From NCBI GenBank assembly GCA_963575745.1, contig CAUYUJ010021075.1:81140-145139 (forward strand): 64,000 nucleotides of DNA, given 5' to 3'. The notes beneath the pieces are model-generated. The model did no database searches. It was given only the letters and a program-made list of their open reading frames with translations, and was not told the DNA's origin. Source of the DNA: Prorocentrum cordatum (Eukaryota; Sar; Dinophyceae; Prorocentrales; Prorocentraceae). Both the position numbers and the translations under genes were made by a program. Every line of letters begins with the position of its first letter. The stretch's first letter is position 1. Below are positions 23,829-32,693 of this stretch, in pieces.

Positions 23829-24344
23829 GCGGTTTTCTTCTTCTAGCCGAGCACCCAAGCCGCTTCCAATTTTGAGATTCGGCATCATCGACTTTACTAC
23901 GCTTCTAGAAGGCCACATTGCGACCCCTACCCCACCTCCCCCCCTTACAAGTCGTGGGGTGGTGGGGTCGGCTCGCGTGCGGCCTCCTAGCTTCCACGCA
24001 GCGTGGCAGCGTGCGTGGTGCTGCTGGCGGGCGTTCTGCCTGGACACGTCGCAGACCGCGTGGCCCGTGGGCGGCGGAAGGTCCAACGGCCCTCCTCTGC
24101 CCACGTGTCCATCCAGCAGCCTGCCCCGAGGGCGGGGCGCGAGGGTGCGAAGCGCGCCGAGAGACGCAGCGGGCTGCGAAGCGCGAGGCGCGAGATGTCC
24201 CGGGGCGGTGCGCGGGCGCGAGGGGCGCGAAGCTGCTTGCTTGCGCACGGCGGGGCGCGACGTGCGAAGGCGGGGGGGGCCTCGATCTGCTCCGCGTGGC
24301 AAGCTCTCGGCGGCCAGCCCGGGGAGGGGGAGGAAGGGAGGAGG
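23829..24344. other. intronic G+C-rich stretch
   Basis: No gene or repeat family recognised. The long minus-strand frame across it is a G+C artefact. Confidence 0.3.
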
Positions 24345-24537
24345 TGCGGGCCTCCTCGGAAGGCTCGGAAGGCTCCCGCCGGCGGCCTTCTGGGGTGTGT
24401 CCAGTGCCCTCCCGGGCAGCACACACACACGGAGAGCTTCTCGGGAGGCGCGGGAGGACTTCTGAGAAGTCCTGCCGCCTTTTGAGAAGGCCTCCTTCTC
24501 ACTCCCCGCCAAGGCTCGCCGCCGAAGTGTGGGCCGT
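24345..24537. mobile_element. family E foldback element, copy 1 (diverged)
   Basis: Contains CTCGGAAGGCTCGGAAGGC, CTTCTGAGAAGTCC and GGCTCGCCGCCGAAG as in the other family E copies, but the left end is worn. Confidence 0.65.
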
Positions 24538-25640
24538 CTGGCAGGCCCTCGTCGCCACGGCGGGGTTCGCCTCTCGAAGTCCTGGCCCCAGCGCCCCCCC
24601 CGGGGCAGGTCCGTGTCGGTATGTTTGTTGGCTTCCCCGCTGAGGCGGTGCGGCGACGACACCGTCCGCGCGGTGGGTCGGTGGGGCTTCCGGGTGACCG
24701 CACGGCTTTGGGGCGGTTCGTTCTCCGAGGACGTGTAGTTCAGGCTGGCTCCGACGCCGAGACTCTGATGACTCCCAGGCTCGGACTTCGAGAGTCCGAC
24801 CCGGACTCCGAGTTCGGCTCTTTTCCCGCTTTTCCCGCCTTGCAATCCCTCTCCCCTTGCCTCCCTCTCTCTCTCTCCACAAGCTCGGAATAAGACCTCT
24901 AGACTCGAGAGCCGAGGCCTCAAGCGACTGAGGCCATCGGGCTCCCAACGCCATGCGGCGACGGACCGTGCGGTGAGGTCTTTCGGGGGAGGTCGAGGTC
25001 ACCGCGCGGCCCGCCACCGCACCGTTTTTGGGACCACCCGTTTCGGGGCTCGCTTCGATGCCTCCGTTCCGATGCCTCCCACTCGATTCGACTCGACCTC
25101 GATTTGGGCTCCGATTCCTCAGCGGAGGCCTACTGATTCGCCTGCGGATTCACGCCGACTCGACTCCTCCCGACTCGGCCAGCGAGAGTCCCGCGCCGAT
25201 CCGAGTCATGTCGACCGCCGATTCTCGACCGCCGACCCGACTTGTCGATTCGATTCGGGGCTCTCCTGCCCCCCGGGCGCGGCGCGAAGAGCAGGCGCGG
25301 CCAGCGCCCAGGAGGGGCTCCACGGGGGCGGGCGCGGCCCGCGGCAGGCGCGCGACGCGTCGGCGCGCCCGCGCCGCCGGCGCGGGGACTCTCTCTCTGA
25401 GGGTGCTCGCTTCGAGCCCAGGATCGCCGAGCGCATCCCGCTACTCGCAGAGCGTGCCTGCTCGCAAGCGTCCAGGAGAACAAGGTTTTTTTCTCGGCGT
25501 AGTGGATCGTGAATTCCCCGCGGCGGATCCAGGCCATTTGCGAGTGGTTGCTTTGCGTGTAGTGGAACGCGCTTCGAGCCCAGGAGGCCCGCAGAAGACA
25601 TCCGACGTCGCGAGATCCGCACGAAGGCCAGGGTCGAGAG
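24538..25640. other. intronic stretch with GATTCGACTCG units
   Basis: A family T fragment lies at 24545. At 25075-25260 degenerate CCGACTCGA/GATTCG units repeat. No exon recognised. Confidence 0.35.
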
Positions 25641-25815
25641 CACAGTTCGGGACGATCGGCATGGGCACAGGAAGAATGATCACGATGCCCAACAGCAGTT
25701 CATGCCCATTTTGAACAGGACTCGCTGTCCGCGCCGCCGCGGACGTTGTTCTTTGAAGGAAAAAACGCCTGCCCAACAGCGGCCGCCGACGGTTTTGGAC
25801 AACATTTGTTGGCAT
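25641..25815. mobile_element. family O repeat, copy 2
   Basis: Shares TTGAACAGGACTCGCTGTCC and TTTTGGACAACATTTGTTG with 21026-21220. It abuts family B copy 3. Confidence 0.65.
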
Positions 25816-25819
25816 TATG

Positions 25820-25996
25820 TAGTGGAGAGCCATGCCAAGAAATACCTTGCTTGCCTCCAGGGTGCCCTGGGTTTCTTGGGTTTCGGTGATTTTGCTATGG
25901 AAAGCGTGACGTTTCCCACGCCAAAAATCAATGGCAGCCCTGGGGTCTCAGGGCTGGGTTTCTTGTGGAAGGTTTCTTGTGGACTGGCCTCCACTG
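25820..25996. mobile_element. family B MITE, copy 3
   Basis: From TAGTGGAGAGCCATGCCAAG to TGGCCTCCACTG. Close to full length. Confidence 0.85.
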
Positions 25997-26275
25997 TGCC
26001 CATTTCGGGCGTCCAGAAGAGTGGTCCTTGGCAGCGGAAGAGCATGTTCTCGCCGTCTTTGGTTTGCCGTGTTTCTTCCGGGTGCTGGCGCCGTCGCTCT
26101 CCCGATCCGTCGCGGCATGGTTCTCCGTTCTGGTTCCGGTTTCAATCCCAGGGGCCATGTTTTCGCGTCTCGGCGGAGCATTTGTTGTGCCGCCTCCAAA
26201 GCTAAGGCCAGCCAATTCGAGGGTGCACAGGAGCCGAAAGCGGGGATCTTTCGAGAGAGAACGGCTCACGCGGTG

Positions 26276-26539
26276 TCATAAAACAGGGTGCACGTCGTGG
26301 GGCCGGAGCCGGACCTCCTGTAGGATGGTTGCTGTCCCTTCTCTGGGATTCTTACGGGCAGCTCGCTGACAGAAAGCCTTTGCTTGGAGCGTTTTCATCT
26401 CTGGGTGAACGATGGCGTCCTGCGTTAACCGCATGTGCATTTGGACGCGATGAAGCCCAATCCGCTTCATAAGTCCGTGTTTCCGCACCACGATGATACC
26501 AGTTTCTCCCAAGCGGCACGTAATTTCTGAATGAGCCAT
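26276..26539 (-). other. unrecognised minus-strand open frame, 87 aa
   Basis: Starts MAHSEITCRLGETG and ends VRLRPHDVHPVL. It lies in an island (26370-26780) of lower G+C than its surroundings. Residue use is protein-like (no runs), unlike most open frames here. I cannot match it to a family. It may be a remnant of an inserted element. Confidence 0.2.
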
Positions 26540-26983
26540 GCGTGGCTATGTGGGGAAACGTTTCGAGCATGATGTGTGCATGGCCTCTCATCCTGCGCGA
26601 TCAAAGGGTTCTGGAGAGGCGATGTGTTTTCACACACAAAATACCAAGCGCATTGGTCTTGAAATGCGTTGTGTAACATGATCAGGCTGTGATTGCGCGG
26701 AGGTGTTAATGTATAGTACAGTTGCGCTGTGACGCCATGATTATAACACGTACGTTTGCTGTGCAATAATATAGGACGGAAGCCTTAGGTAAGACCTCAA
26801 GTGCAAAAGCAATCCGCCTTGGGGGCAGTTTGTATGTCGGCGGCCTGCAGAGTAATCGCTGAGGGCCGCCCCCTTCCCTGCGTGCTCGCCCCGGCGTGCC
26901 TTCCCGCTGTCCTTGAAGCCCTGCCTTCCCGCCGTCCGCGCCGTCCCTCACCCCCCCCTCCCCTGCCTTCCATGCCTCAGAGT

Positions 26984-27022
26984 AGACTGTGCTCTCGGAT
27001 TTTTACTCCGAGAGCACAGTCT
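26984..27022 (+). repeat. perfect hairpin 60 bp before exon B
   Basis: AGACTGTGCTCTCGGA (26984-26999) is exactly complemented at 27007-27022 around a 7-base T-rich loop. It is near the 3' end of the intron and might influence acceptor choice. Confidence 0.85.
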
Positions 27023-27081
27023 GCTTTGAGCTCCCTGCTGCGCTTGCGCGCCTGTCGCCTCCAGTTGCTTGGCCTCTGCAG

Positions 27082-27124
27082 GTCGGTTCCCTGCAGCGCG
27101 ATCTTCTTCGTCACGTACGAGCAG
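27082..27124 (+). CDS. mitochondrial carrier exon B (second helix end of repeat 1)
   Basis: Follows CTCTGCAG and reads (R)SVPCSAIFFVTYEQ. This matches the PxSAxFFxxYE motif that ends the second helix of carrier repeat 1. The first base completes an Arg codon with the AG left by exon A (phase 2). The end is ambiguous. CAG followed by GT at 27125 gives a canonical donor in phase 0. Continuing through VHH to 27134 and using GC at 27135 gives phase 1, which would fit exon C directly. Strong hairpins flank it on both sides. Confidence 0.75.
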
Positions 27125-27213
27125 GTGCACCATGGCTTGGATCACACGCATCCGGAGGGGGGGGAGGGTAGAGAGATCCCGGACGGGGCTAGGACGAGGA
27201 TAAATCCGTTCCT

Positions 27214-27252
27214 GAGCGTTCCGAAACGCTCTCAGAGCGTTGCGGAACGCTC
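27214..27252 (+). repeat. long hairpin 80 bp after exon B
   Basis: 19-bp arms (27214-27232 and 27234-27252) match at 18 positions around one unpaired C. The arms contain GAGCGTTCCG and AACGCTCT. Confidence 0.85.
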
Positions 27253-27529
27253 CGAGAAGGCTGCGGCGCCCGAGACATCCTCCAGAGCCGCCGGATCTCC
27301 GAGATTCTCGATTTGTCCTCTCGCGATGTTATCTTCGCCGTGGCTTTTGCCTTAAGATCGGACCGCACGAGCCGAGGCAGGAGACCTGGGGAGCATCTTC
27401 AACGACAGCAGCATCGGCCGGGGTCCCGTCACGATTCACGATTTGCCCCTGTTCCACGTCCGCCTTCCATCCATCCTTCACCGCTTGTCATCCTGCTGCC
27501 CCTCCTCACTCTGGTTGTCCCAATTGTCG

Positions 27530-27776
27530 GGTTGACCCAAAAGGGGGTCCAGCGACAAGGGGGTGGTGCAATAGATTTGCTGCAATAGAGTTGTGGAGCT
27601 GCAATACATGTGGGGCGTGCAGGACATTCCGGGGCGCAAATGTACTGCTGGGTTTTCGCGTGCAAAACATGATTTGCAACACAATGCAATACAATTCTCC
27701 GGCGCAATACGTTTGCAATACACTTGCCCCAAGTCTGTTGCACCACCCACTTTCAGCTGGACCCCCTTCTGGGTCA
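27530..27776. mobile_element. family N MITE, copy 1 of a tandem pair
   Basis: The ends GGTTGACCCAAAAGGGGGTC and GACCCCCTTCTGGGTCAACC are inverted and long (about 50 bp with mismatches, through GGTGGTGCAATAGATTTG). The interior repeats TTGCAATACA-like words. Confidence 0.85.
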
Positions 27777-27788
27777 ACCAAAAATTGG

Positions 27789-28024
27789 GGGTTCAGCGAT
27801 AAGAGGGTGGTGCAATAGATTTGGTGCAATAGATTTGTGGGGTTGCAATATATTTGGGGTGCGCAATACATTCCAGTGCGCAAGTGTATTGCTTGATTTT
27901 TGCGTGCAGCACATTCGCTGCAATAAAATGCAATACAACTCTCCAGTGCAATACACTTGCAATCCAATTCCCCCAAATCTACTGCACCACCCCCTTCCAG
28001 CTGGACCCCCTCCTGGGTCCACCA
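27789..28024. mobile_element. family N MITE, copy 2 of a tandem pair
   Basis: Same layout as copy 1 (GGTGGTGCAATAGATTTGGT ... CTGCACCACCCCCTTCCAGC), ending CCTCCTGGGTCCACC. About 12 bp separate the two copies. Confidence 0.85.
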
Positions 28025-28129
28025 ACCCCCTGCCATCCCCCTGCCTCATCCCCTTTTCTCCTCCGCGTGTGGCGACGCTCTCCGTATCCAGACGTTCTGG
28101 GCCGCTCAGACTCGCTAGACCTCTCTCCC

Positions 28130-28197
28130 TGGAGCGCGCCAGGGGGGTCAGCTCAGGTCCAAGACATCCTCGCGGACCGTCGAAAGTTTATGTTCAA
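28130..28197. mobile_element. family I element, right-arm fragment
   Basis: GGAGCGCGCCAGGGGGGTC and AAAGTTTATGTTCAA match the right arm of 23668-23828. The left arm is lost. Confidence 0.6.
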
Positions 28198-28278
28198 GCC
28201 CGTTGTTGCTCCTCTAAGCTAGCCGCGGGTCCAGATCTCTTGCCGGGCCTCGCTGCGCCCCCCCCCAATCTCCCTTCC

Positions 28279-28418
28279 CTTGGCCTCGCCCCGACGTGTG
28301 CAGTTTTTCTCTGCGAGGACCATCGAGGAGCATCTTGCATCAGATTGCGAGCGAGCAACAAAAGCACGCACGACGCACACGAACGCACCGGGAGTCGACT
28401 TCCAAGGGATGGCAAGCT
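28279..28418. mobile_element. family D MITE, copy 4
   Basis: Left end TTGGCCTCGCCCCGACGTG, interior CGAGGACCATCGAGGAGCAT, worn right end GAGTCGACTTCC. Confidence 0.7.
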
Positions 28419-28587
28419 CCATGCCAGTAAACTTGCCAGCGTCTGAAGGGAAGCAGCCTACTACCTCCTACCTCCGCTCCTCTTGCTGCCGTGGGGCCTC
28501 CGGCAGGCCGGCGCCTGGCCGTCGTTGTGGAAGGACGCCCTCGCTGGAGGCGCCCCCGCGGGGAGGGGTGTTGGCGCCTCTCCTCCC

Positions 28588-28785
28588 TAGGCCTCCTAGA
28601 TGGGGTCGGAGTAGATGGGGTCGGAGGATCGCGCCGCATCGCCGATGCATCGCCGATGCATTGGCGATGCGGCTCGATGTGGGGTCTGATTTTCTCCACG
28701 CTGGAGTCGCCGATGATTCGCCGATGTATCGGCGATGCGGCGCGACCCTTCGACCCCATCTACCCCGACCCCACCTAGGAGGCCC
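28588..28785. mobile_element. family F foldback element, copy 4 (best preserved)
   Basis: Left arm AGGCCTCCTAGATGGGGTCG, right arm CGACCCCACCTAGGAGGCC. Arms of about 60-70 bp run into GATGCATCGGCGAT units. Confidence 0.9.
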
Positions 28786-28937
28786 CTTATCCCTTCCCAG
28801 GCACCCCCCCGCTCCGCGAAAAAGTCACGACGAGCTTCGAGCTCAGAGCATCAAGGCTCGTGGGGCCTCTGGGGGGCTTTTCGTCGCCGCGGCCGGAGTC
28901 GCCCCCAGACTCTTGTCAGAGCGCACCCTGGGAAAAG

Positions 28938-29222
28938 TCTCGGCCTCCTCCTCCTCCTCCTCCTCCTCCTCCTCCTCCTCCTCCTCCTCTCCTCCTGCTC
29001 CTCTTCCTCCTCCTCCTCCTCCACCATCCTCCTCCTCCTGCTCCTCCTCCTCCCCCTCCTCCCCTCCCCTCCCCCTCCCCCTCCCCCTCCCTTCTCCACC
29101 ATCCTCCTCCTGCTCCTCCTCCTCCTCTTCATCCTCCTCCTTCTCCTCCTCCTCCTCCTCCTCCTCCTCCTCCTCCTACTACTACTACTACTACTACTAC
29201 TGCTGCTACTACTGCTGCTGCT
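28938..29222. repeat. 285-base polypyrimidine tract (TCC)n then (TAC)n
   Basis: (CTC)n with a few CAT/CTG interruptions, then (CTA)n and CTGCTG. The dinucleotide AG does not occur from 28938 to 29311, which is unusual and would act as an extended AG-free zone for splicing. Confidence 0.95.
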
Positions 29223-29224
29223 GC

Positions 29225-29258
29225 CGGGCGGCGTGGCGGCGCCATCTGCTCGCACCGG
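29225..29258 (+). CDS. possible carrier exon between B and C
   Basis: The frame reads RAAWRRHLLAP and ends with one base (G at 29258) before GC. Joined to exon C it gives HLLAPGVANVAQCSVRVP, the same length as the HMLAAS...RVP or HLAAG...RVP stretch that opens helix 3 in the family. It supplies residues otherwise missing between B and C. Against it, no AG acceptor exists upstream for almost 300 bases. So it is either a chance match, or the acceptor is non-AG or lost in the assembly. Confidence 0.3.
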
Positions 29259-29259
29259 G

Positions 29260-30350
29260 CGGCTCCGCCCTGCGGGCCCCGCGGGCCCCCACGGGCCGAT
29301 CGGCGGCTCGGCAGAGGAAGGCCGCAGAGAGATCTGGTCTGGCGCTCGGCGTCGACTCTTGTCGGGATCCCGCAGAGGGGTCGATGATCCTCAGGACGTG
29401 CGTGTTAGCCCCATGTGTGTGTATGCGTTACCCCCTCCAGCCCAACCAGTAGATCATCACGTCGCCTGCGTCGTGTCGAAGGTCCTCGACGGGCAAACAC
29501 ACTTTGCGGCTAACACACGGTTCGAGGATCATCGAGAAGGGGGGGGAGGTGGGAGTTCGATCGGGTCTGGCACCGATCTACCTGAAACAGATGCCCCCCA
29601 GCCGCAGGCAGCTCCCGATAGTTGCCGATTGGTGGGGCATGCGGGGGGCATCTGTTTGCGGCAGTTCGGTGCACCAGCAGATCGAGCTCGCGCCCCCCCT
29701 CTCAGGGTCACCCCGCTTTTTGGTGGATCCCGTCTCGGCCCCTGCCCCGAGACCTGCTTTGCAATGGTCCCTTGACGGCCCTGGGGCCTGGCGAGGGCCC
29801 CCCTGATTATCGAGGATAAGGGAGCTCCCAACCCTAGTAACACAGAAGACGTGCCCTCACTGACGTAACCTTCTTCGCATTGGGGATAATAATTCTGGGC
29901 GGTTTGGTTTGACACATCTGCGGGAGAGAGCCCTATCCCTAATGTTTGTGTTGCCCTCCTAACTTAGGTCCCCTCCCAACGGGTTGGTCATTTTTTTGTG
30001 AATCACCTGAGGCCCAGGGTAGCACCATCAATGATTCTTCTGTCGTGACTGTTCTGCAACGGCGCGAAGGAGTGTGGGTCGGCTCCCAGGGTCGGTCAGG
30101 CAGGGCCCCCAAGGTCACCCGCGGGGACGCGCAGAGAAGCCGCGCTTCGCGCGTCGCGGCCTTGGCCAGTGCGGCTGCCGTTTTCGCACGCGTACGGGCC
30201 AACATTTGGCCCAGCTTGGCGTCGTCGGGTGGTAGACCCCTCCATCGGGCTTCATTGAAGAATCGTGCCAGATGGCTCCGGAACGCATTCAGAGTGTCCT
30301 TTGGACGCTCTGGAACGGCTGGGGGGGCTGACGCTCGAAGAAGGAAGAAA
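29260..30350. other. intronic stretch without recognised gene
   Basis: At 29585-29655 GATGCCCCCCAGCCGCAGGC is loosely mirrored by GGGGGGCATCTGTTTGCGGC. No exon or larger family recognised. Confidence 0.35.
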
Positions 30351-30354
30351 AAAC

Positions 30355-30515
30355 GCTATAAACATAAACTGTTGGCGCTCCGCGCTGATTTCTTGATTCC
30401 GCGCTGGGCCCCCCCGGCGGCGCCTCCAGCGCCGCCCCTGGCGCGCCCCGCGCGCCAGGAAGGGGGGGTCCAGCACCCGTGCGGGACATCCGCGCGGAGC
30501 GCCAAAAGTTTGTCG
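30355..30515. mobile_element. family I foldback element, copy 3
   Basis: From ATAAACATAAACTGTTGGCG to GCGCGGAGCGCCAAAAGTTT, with the central GGCGCC and CTGGCGCGC palindromes. Confidence 0.85.
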
Positions 30516-30691
30516 GTCTTCTAGACAACGCTTCCCCGCAGGGTTTCAGAGATCCCCGCCCGACTTGGGCATCGCAGATTCTCGCGGCGGCCGGTCCTGA
30601 AGCTGCCCGCAACCAGGGGCAGGGGCCTTCCCCTGGCCCATGGGCCGTCCGGGAGCGACCGGGGGGGGGACGGCTGGCCACGGGAGGGAAG

Positions 30692-30900
30692 CGTCGGCGG
30701 CGAATGGGGGGGAAGTGAGAAGGAGAAGGCCCTCTCAAAGAGGCGGCGGGACTTCTCAGAAGCCCTCGCGCCTTCTGAGAAGTTGTTTTGTTGTTGTGTC
30801 TTCGGGGAAGGCTTCGAGCAACTTTCCAGAAGGCCGGGGGGCTTCCGAGCCTTCTGAGAAGGCCTTCTCCTTTTCACTTCGCCCTCTCGCTCGCCGCCAA
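30692..30900. mobile_element. family E foldback element, copy 2
   Basis: The ends TCGGCGGCGAATGGGGG and CTCTCGCTCGCCGCCAA are inverted. Within, GAGAAGGAGAAGGCC faces GGCCTTCTCCTTTTC, and repeated CTTCTGAGAAG palindromes fill the middle. Confidence 0.85.
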
Positions 30901-31265
30901 GCTTTCGGAGGGGGCTGGCGGCGGCGACGCCGGCGACGACGGCGAGGAGGACGAGGACGAGGAGGAAGGCGACCGCGCGAGCGGCGACGGCGACGGCCCC
31001 CCGAACCTCCGAGCCGGGGTTTCCCTATCGTTTCGAGGCGGGCCCCCCGGGAGATCCCCGACCTTTCTTCCCAAGGCCGGGTGTTCGAGCTGAATTGTTT
31101 TGTTGGGGCGTCACGAGCGTAAAAATGCCTTCACCCTGGTTCACGAGGCTGTGCGCTGAAACTCCTGCAGGCTGACAGGGGAAGCCCTGCGTGTCGCGCG
31201 GTGTCCTAGCGGTCCTCTGGCCTGTGGGAGCTCCCAGGAGGTCTACTGAACACGCACTTGTAACC

Positions 31266-31428
31266 GTAAGTCGGGCCTGTCCCTCTACAGGAGAGATTTT
31301 CAAAAATAGTAAAACAATAGTTTGGGGACGTTTTTGTTTAAATTATGTTTGGAGCATGTTGAAAGTATGTCTGAATCTGTTTCATTGTTCGCCCAAAATC
31401 CCGCTGTACGGGGACAGGCCCGACCTAA
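31266..31428. mobile_element. family A MITE, copy 3 with 8-bp target duplication
   Basis: From GTAAGTCGGGCCTGTCCC to GGGGACAGGCCCGACCTAA. It is flanked by TTGTAACC at 31258-31265 and 31429-31436. Confidence 0.9.
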
Positions 31429-31630
31429 TTGTAACCCAGGGTACGGGCGTTTGTTCATTCCTCAGTAGGGGGACGCGTCTTGGGGGAGCGGTAACTTTGA
31501 TGGCAGAGCGAGGGCTGCAGAAAGGGGGCCTAAAAGCGGCGCCCAGGGCCCCCAAGAGGGCCCCCAGGGCCCCAAGAGGGGGCCCCCAGGGCCCGGGAAG
31601 GGCACCCTTTTCTCCCCGCCCACCCCATCG

Positions 31631-31705
31631 ATCTCGGGAGGGGAAAAACACACAGACACAATTTGTGTGTATTTATTTGTGTGTCCCAGGGCCCCTTCAC
31701 GATCG
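31631..31705. mobile_element. family H repeat, copy 2 (large internal deletion)
   Basis: Joins the family H left end (ACACACAGACACAATT) directly to its right end (TGTGTGTCCCAGGGCCCC), with the middle absent. Confidence 0.7.
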
Positions 31706-31948
31706 ACCCCCCATGAATGTGCGCCCAAGTGTTGTTGATTGTCTCTCGGGGCCCCGTGAGGGCCTCGGGAGGGCTGGGCTGCAGAGGGCCAGGCTCCAGT
31801 GTTCGCATGTTGTTTTGGTCCCCACATTTTTGGAGGACGGAGGGGGAGGAGGAGAAGGAGGAGGAGGAGGAGGAGAAGCAATGTTCGCACTGTTGTTTTT
31901 CCCACCATTTTGGGATTACCCGGCGCGGCCGCTGCGGCGTCTTCCCAG

Positions 31949-32013
31949 GCGTGGCCAACGTGGCGCAGTGCTCCGTGCGGGTGCCCTGCGAGGTGTTGAA
32001 GCAGGAGATGCAG
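31949..32013 (+). CDS. mitochondrial carrier exon C (helix 3 and repeat-2 signature)
   Basis: Follows CGTCTTCCCAG and reads (G)VANVAQCSVRVP then CEVLKQEMQ. RVPxEVxKQ is the second-repeat signature of S-adenosylmethionine-type carriers. The Pro kinks helix 3 and the Glu/Lys form the matrix salt-bridge network. The exon begins in phase 1. CAG followed by GC at 32014 ends it in phase 0, matching exon D. A family A copy starts 75 bp further on. Confidence 0.82.
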
Positions 32014-32087
32014 GCGCGGGTCGGGGGCGCCGGGTCCGCAAGCGCCGCGCGGCCGTTGGGGCTCCGCTGGGCTTGTTGGGGTGTAGT

Positions 32088-32160
32088 GTTACGTCGGGCA
32101 TGTCCCTCTACACGGGGAATGTTCAAGAATAGTAAAAACATAGTCTTAGTCTGGTCACGT
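32088..32160. mobile_element. family A MITE, copy 4 (right half lost)
   Basis: Left half only: GTTACGTCGGGCATGTCCCT to about AATAGTAAAAACATAGTC. It runs into a family K segment. Confidence 0.75.
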
Positions 32161-32164
32161 TTTC

Positions 32165-32235
32165 TTGATTCTTGTTTTACCTTTTCCCAACCCTCCTTGG
32201 TTGGGTATTCGTTTTGAATAGAGCACTGCGGTCTC
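32165..32235. repeat. family K segment, reversed
   Basis: The reverse complement carries ATTCAAAACGAATACCCAAC and GGTTGGGAAAAGG, as in 38396, 38596 (reversed) and 41668. Elsewhere this segment borders the S3 satellite. Confidence 0.6.
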
Positions 32236-32324
32236 CAGTTCTCCTCTTCTCCTCCCGCCCGCCTCCTCCTCCCGCCTCCCGTCTCCCGCTTCCGTCTTGC
32301 CTCCCCTTGCCTTGCGCGAACCTG

Positions 32325-32690
32325 GCCATCCCTGGGGGGGCTGCGATCTGCGACACTCTCGCCATTTTCGAGGGCTGTTGGTGGGTCCAGCGGAGTGAGG
32401 CACCGCGGGGATCTGAGCGGGACCTCGCCGTCCCTGGGGGGCTGCGATCTGCGACATTGTTGCCACTTTCGAGGGCTGCTGCTGGGTCCAGCGGAGTGAG
32501 GCACCACGGGGATCTGAGCGGGACCTCGCCGTCCCTGGGGTGCTGCGATCTGTGACACTGTTGCCACTTTCGAGGGCTGCTGGTGGGTCCTGCGGAATGA
32601 GGCACCGCGGGGATCTGAGCAGGACCTCGCCGTCCCTGGGGGGCTGCGATCTGCGACACTTTCGCCGCTTTCGAGGGCTGCTGGCGGGTC
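32325..32690. repeat. S2 satellite relic, four units in opposite orientation
   Basis: GGGCTGCGATCTGCGACACT, TTTCGAGGGCTGCTG and GACCTCGCCGTCCC repeat every 100 bp or so. They are the reverse complement of the unit at 8290-11115, over 21 kb away. Confidence 0.9.
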
Positions 32691-32693
32691 CGT

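Noticed and set aside
29260-29320. First AG after the polypyrimidine tract (29312) as acceptor for the missing carrier exon
   Set aside because: The sequence after it (RKAAERSGLALG in frame) does not resemble any carrier segment.
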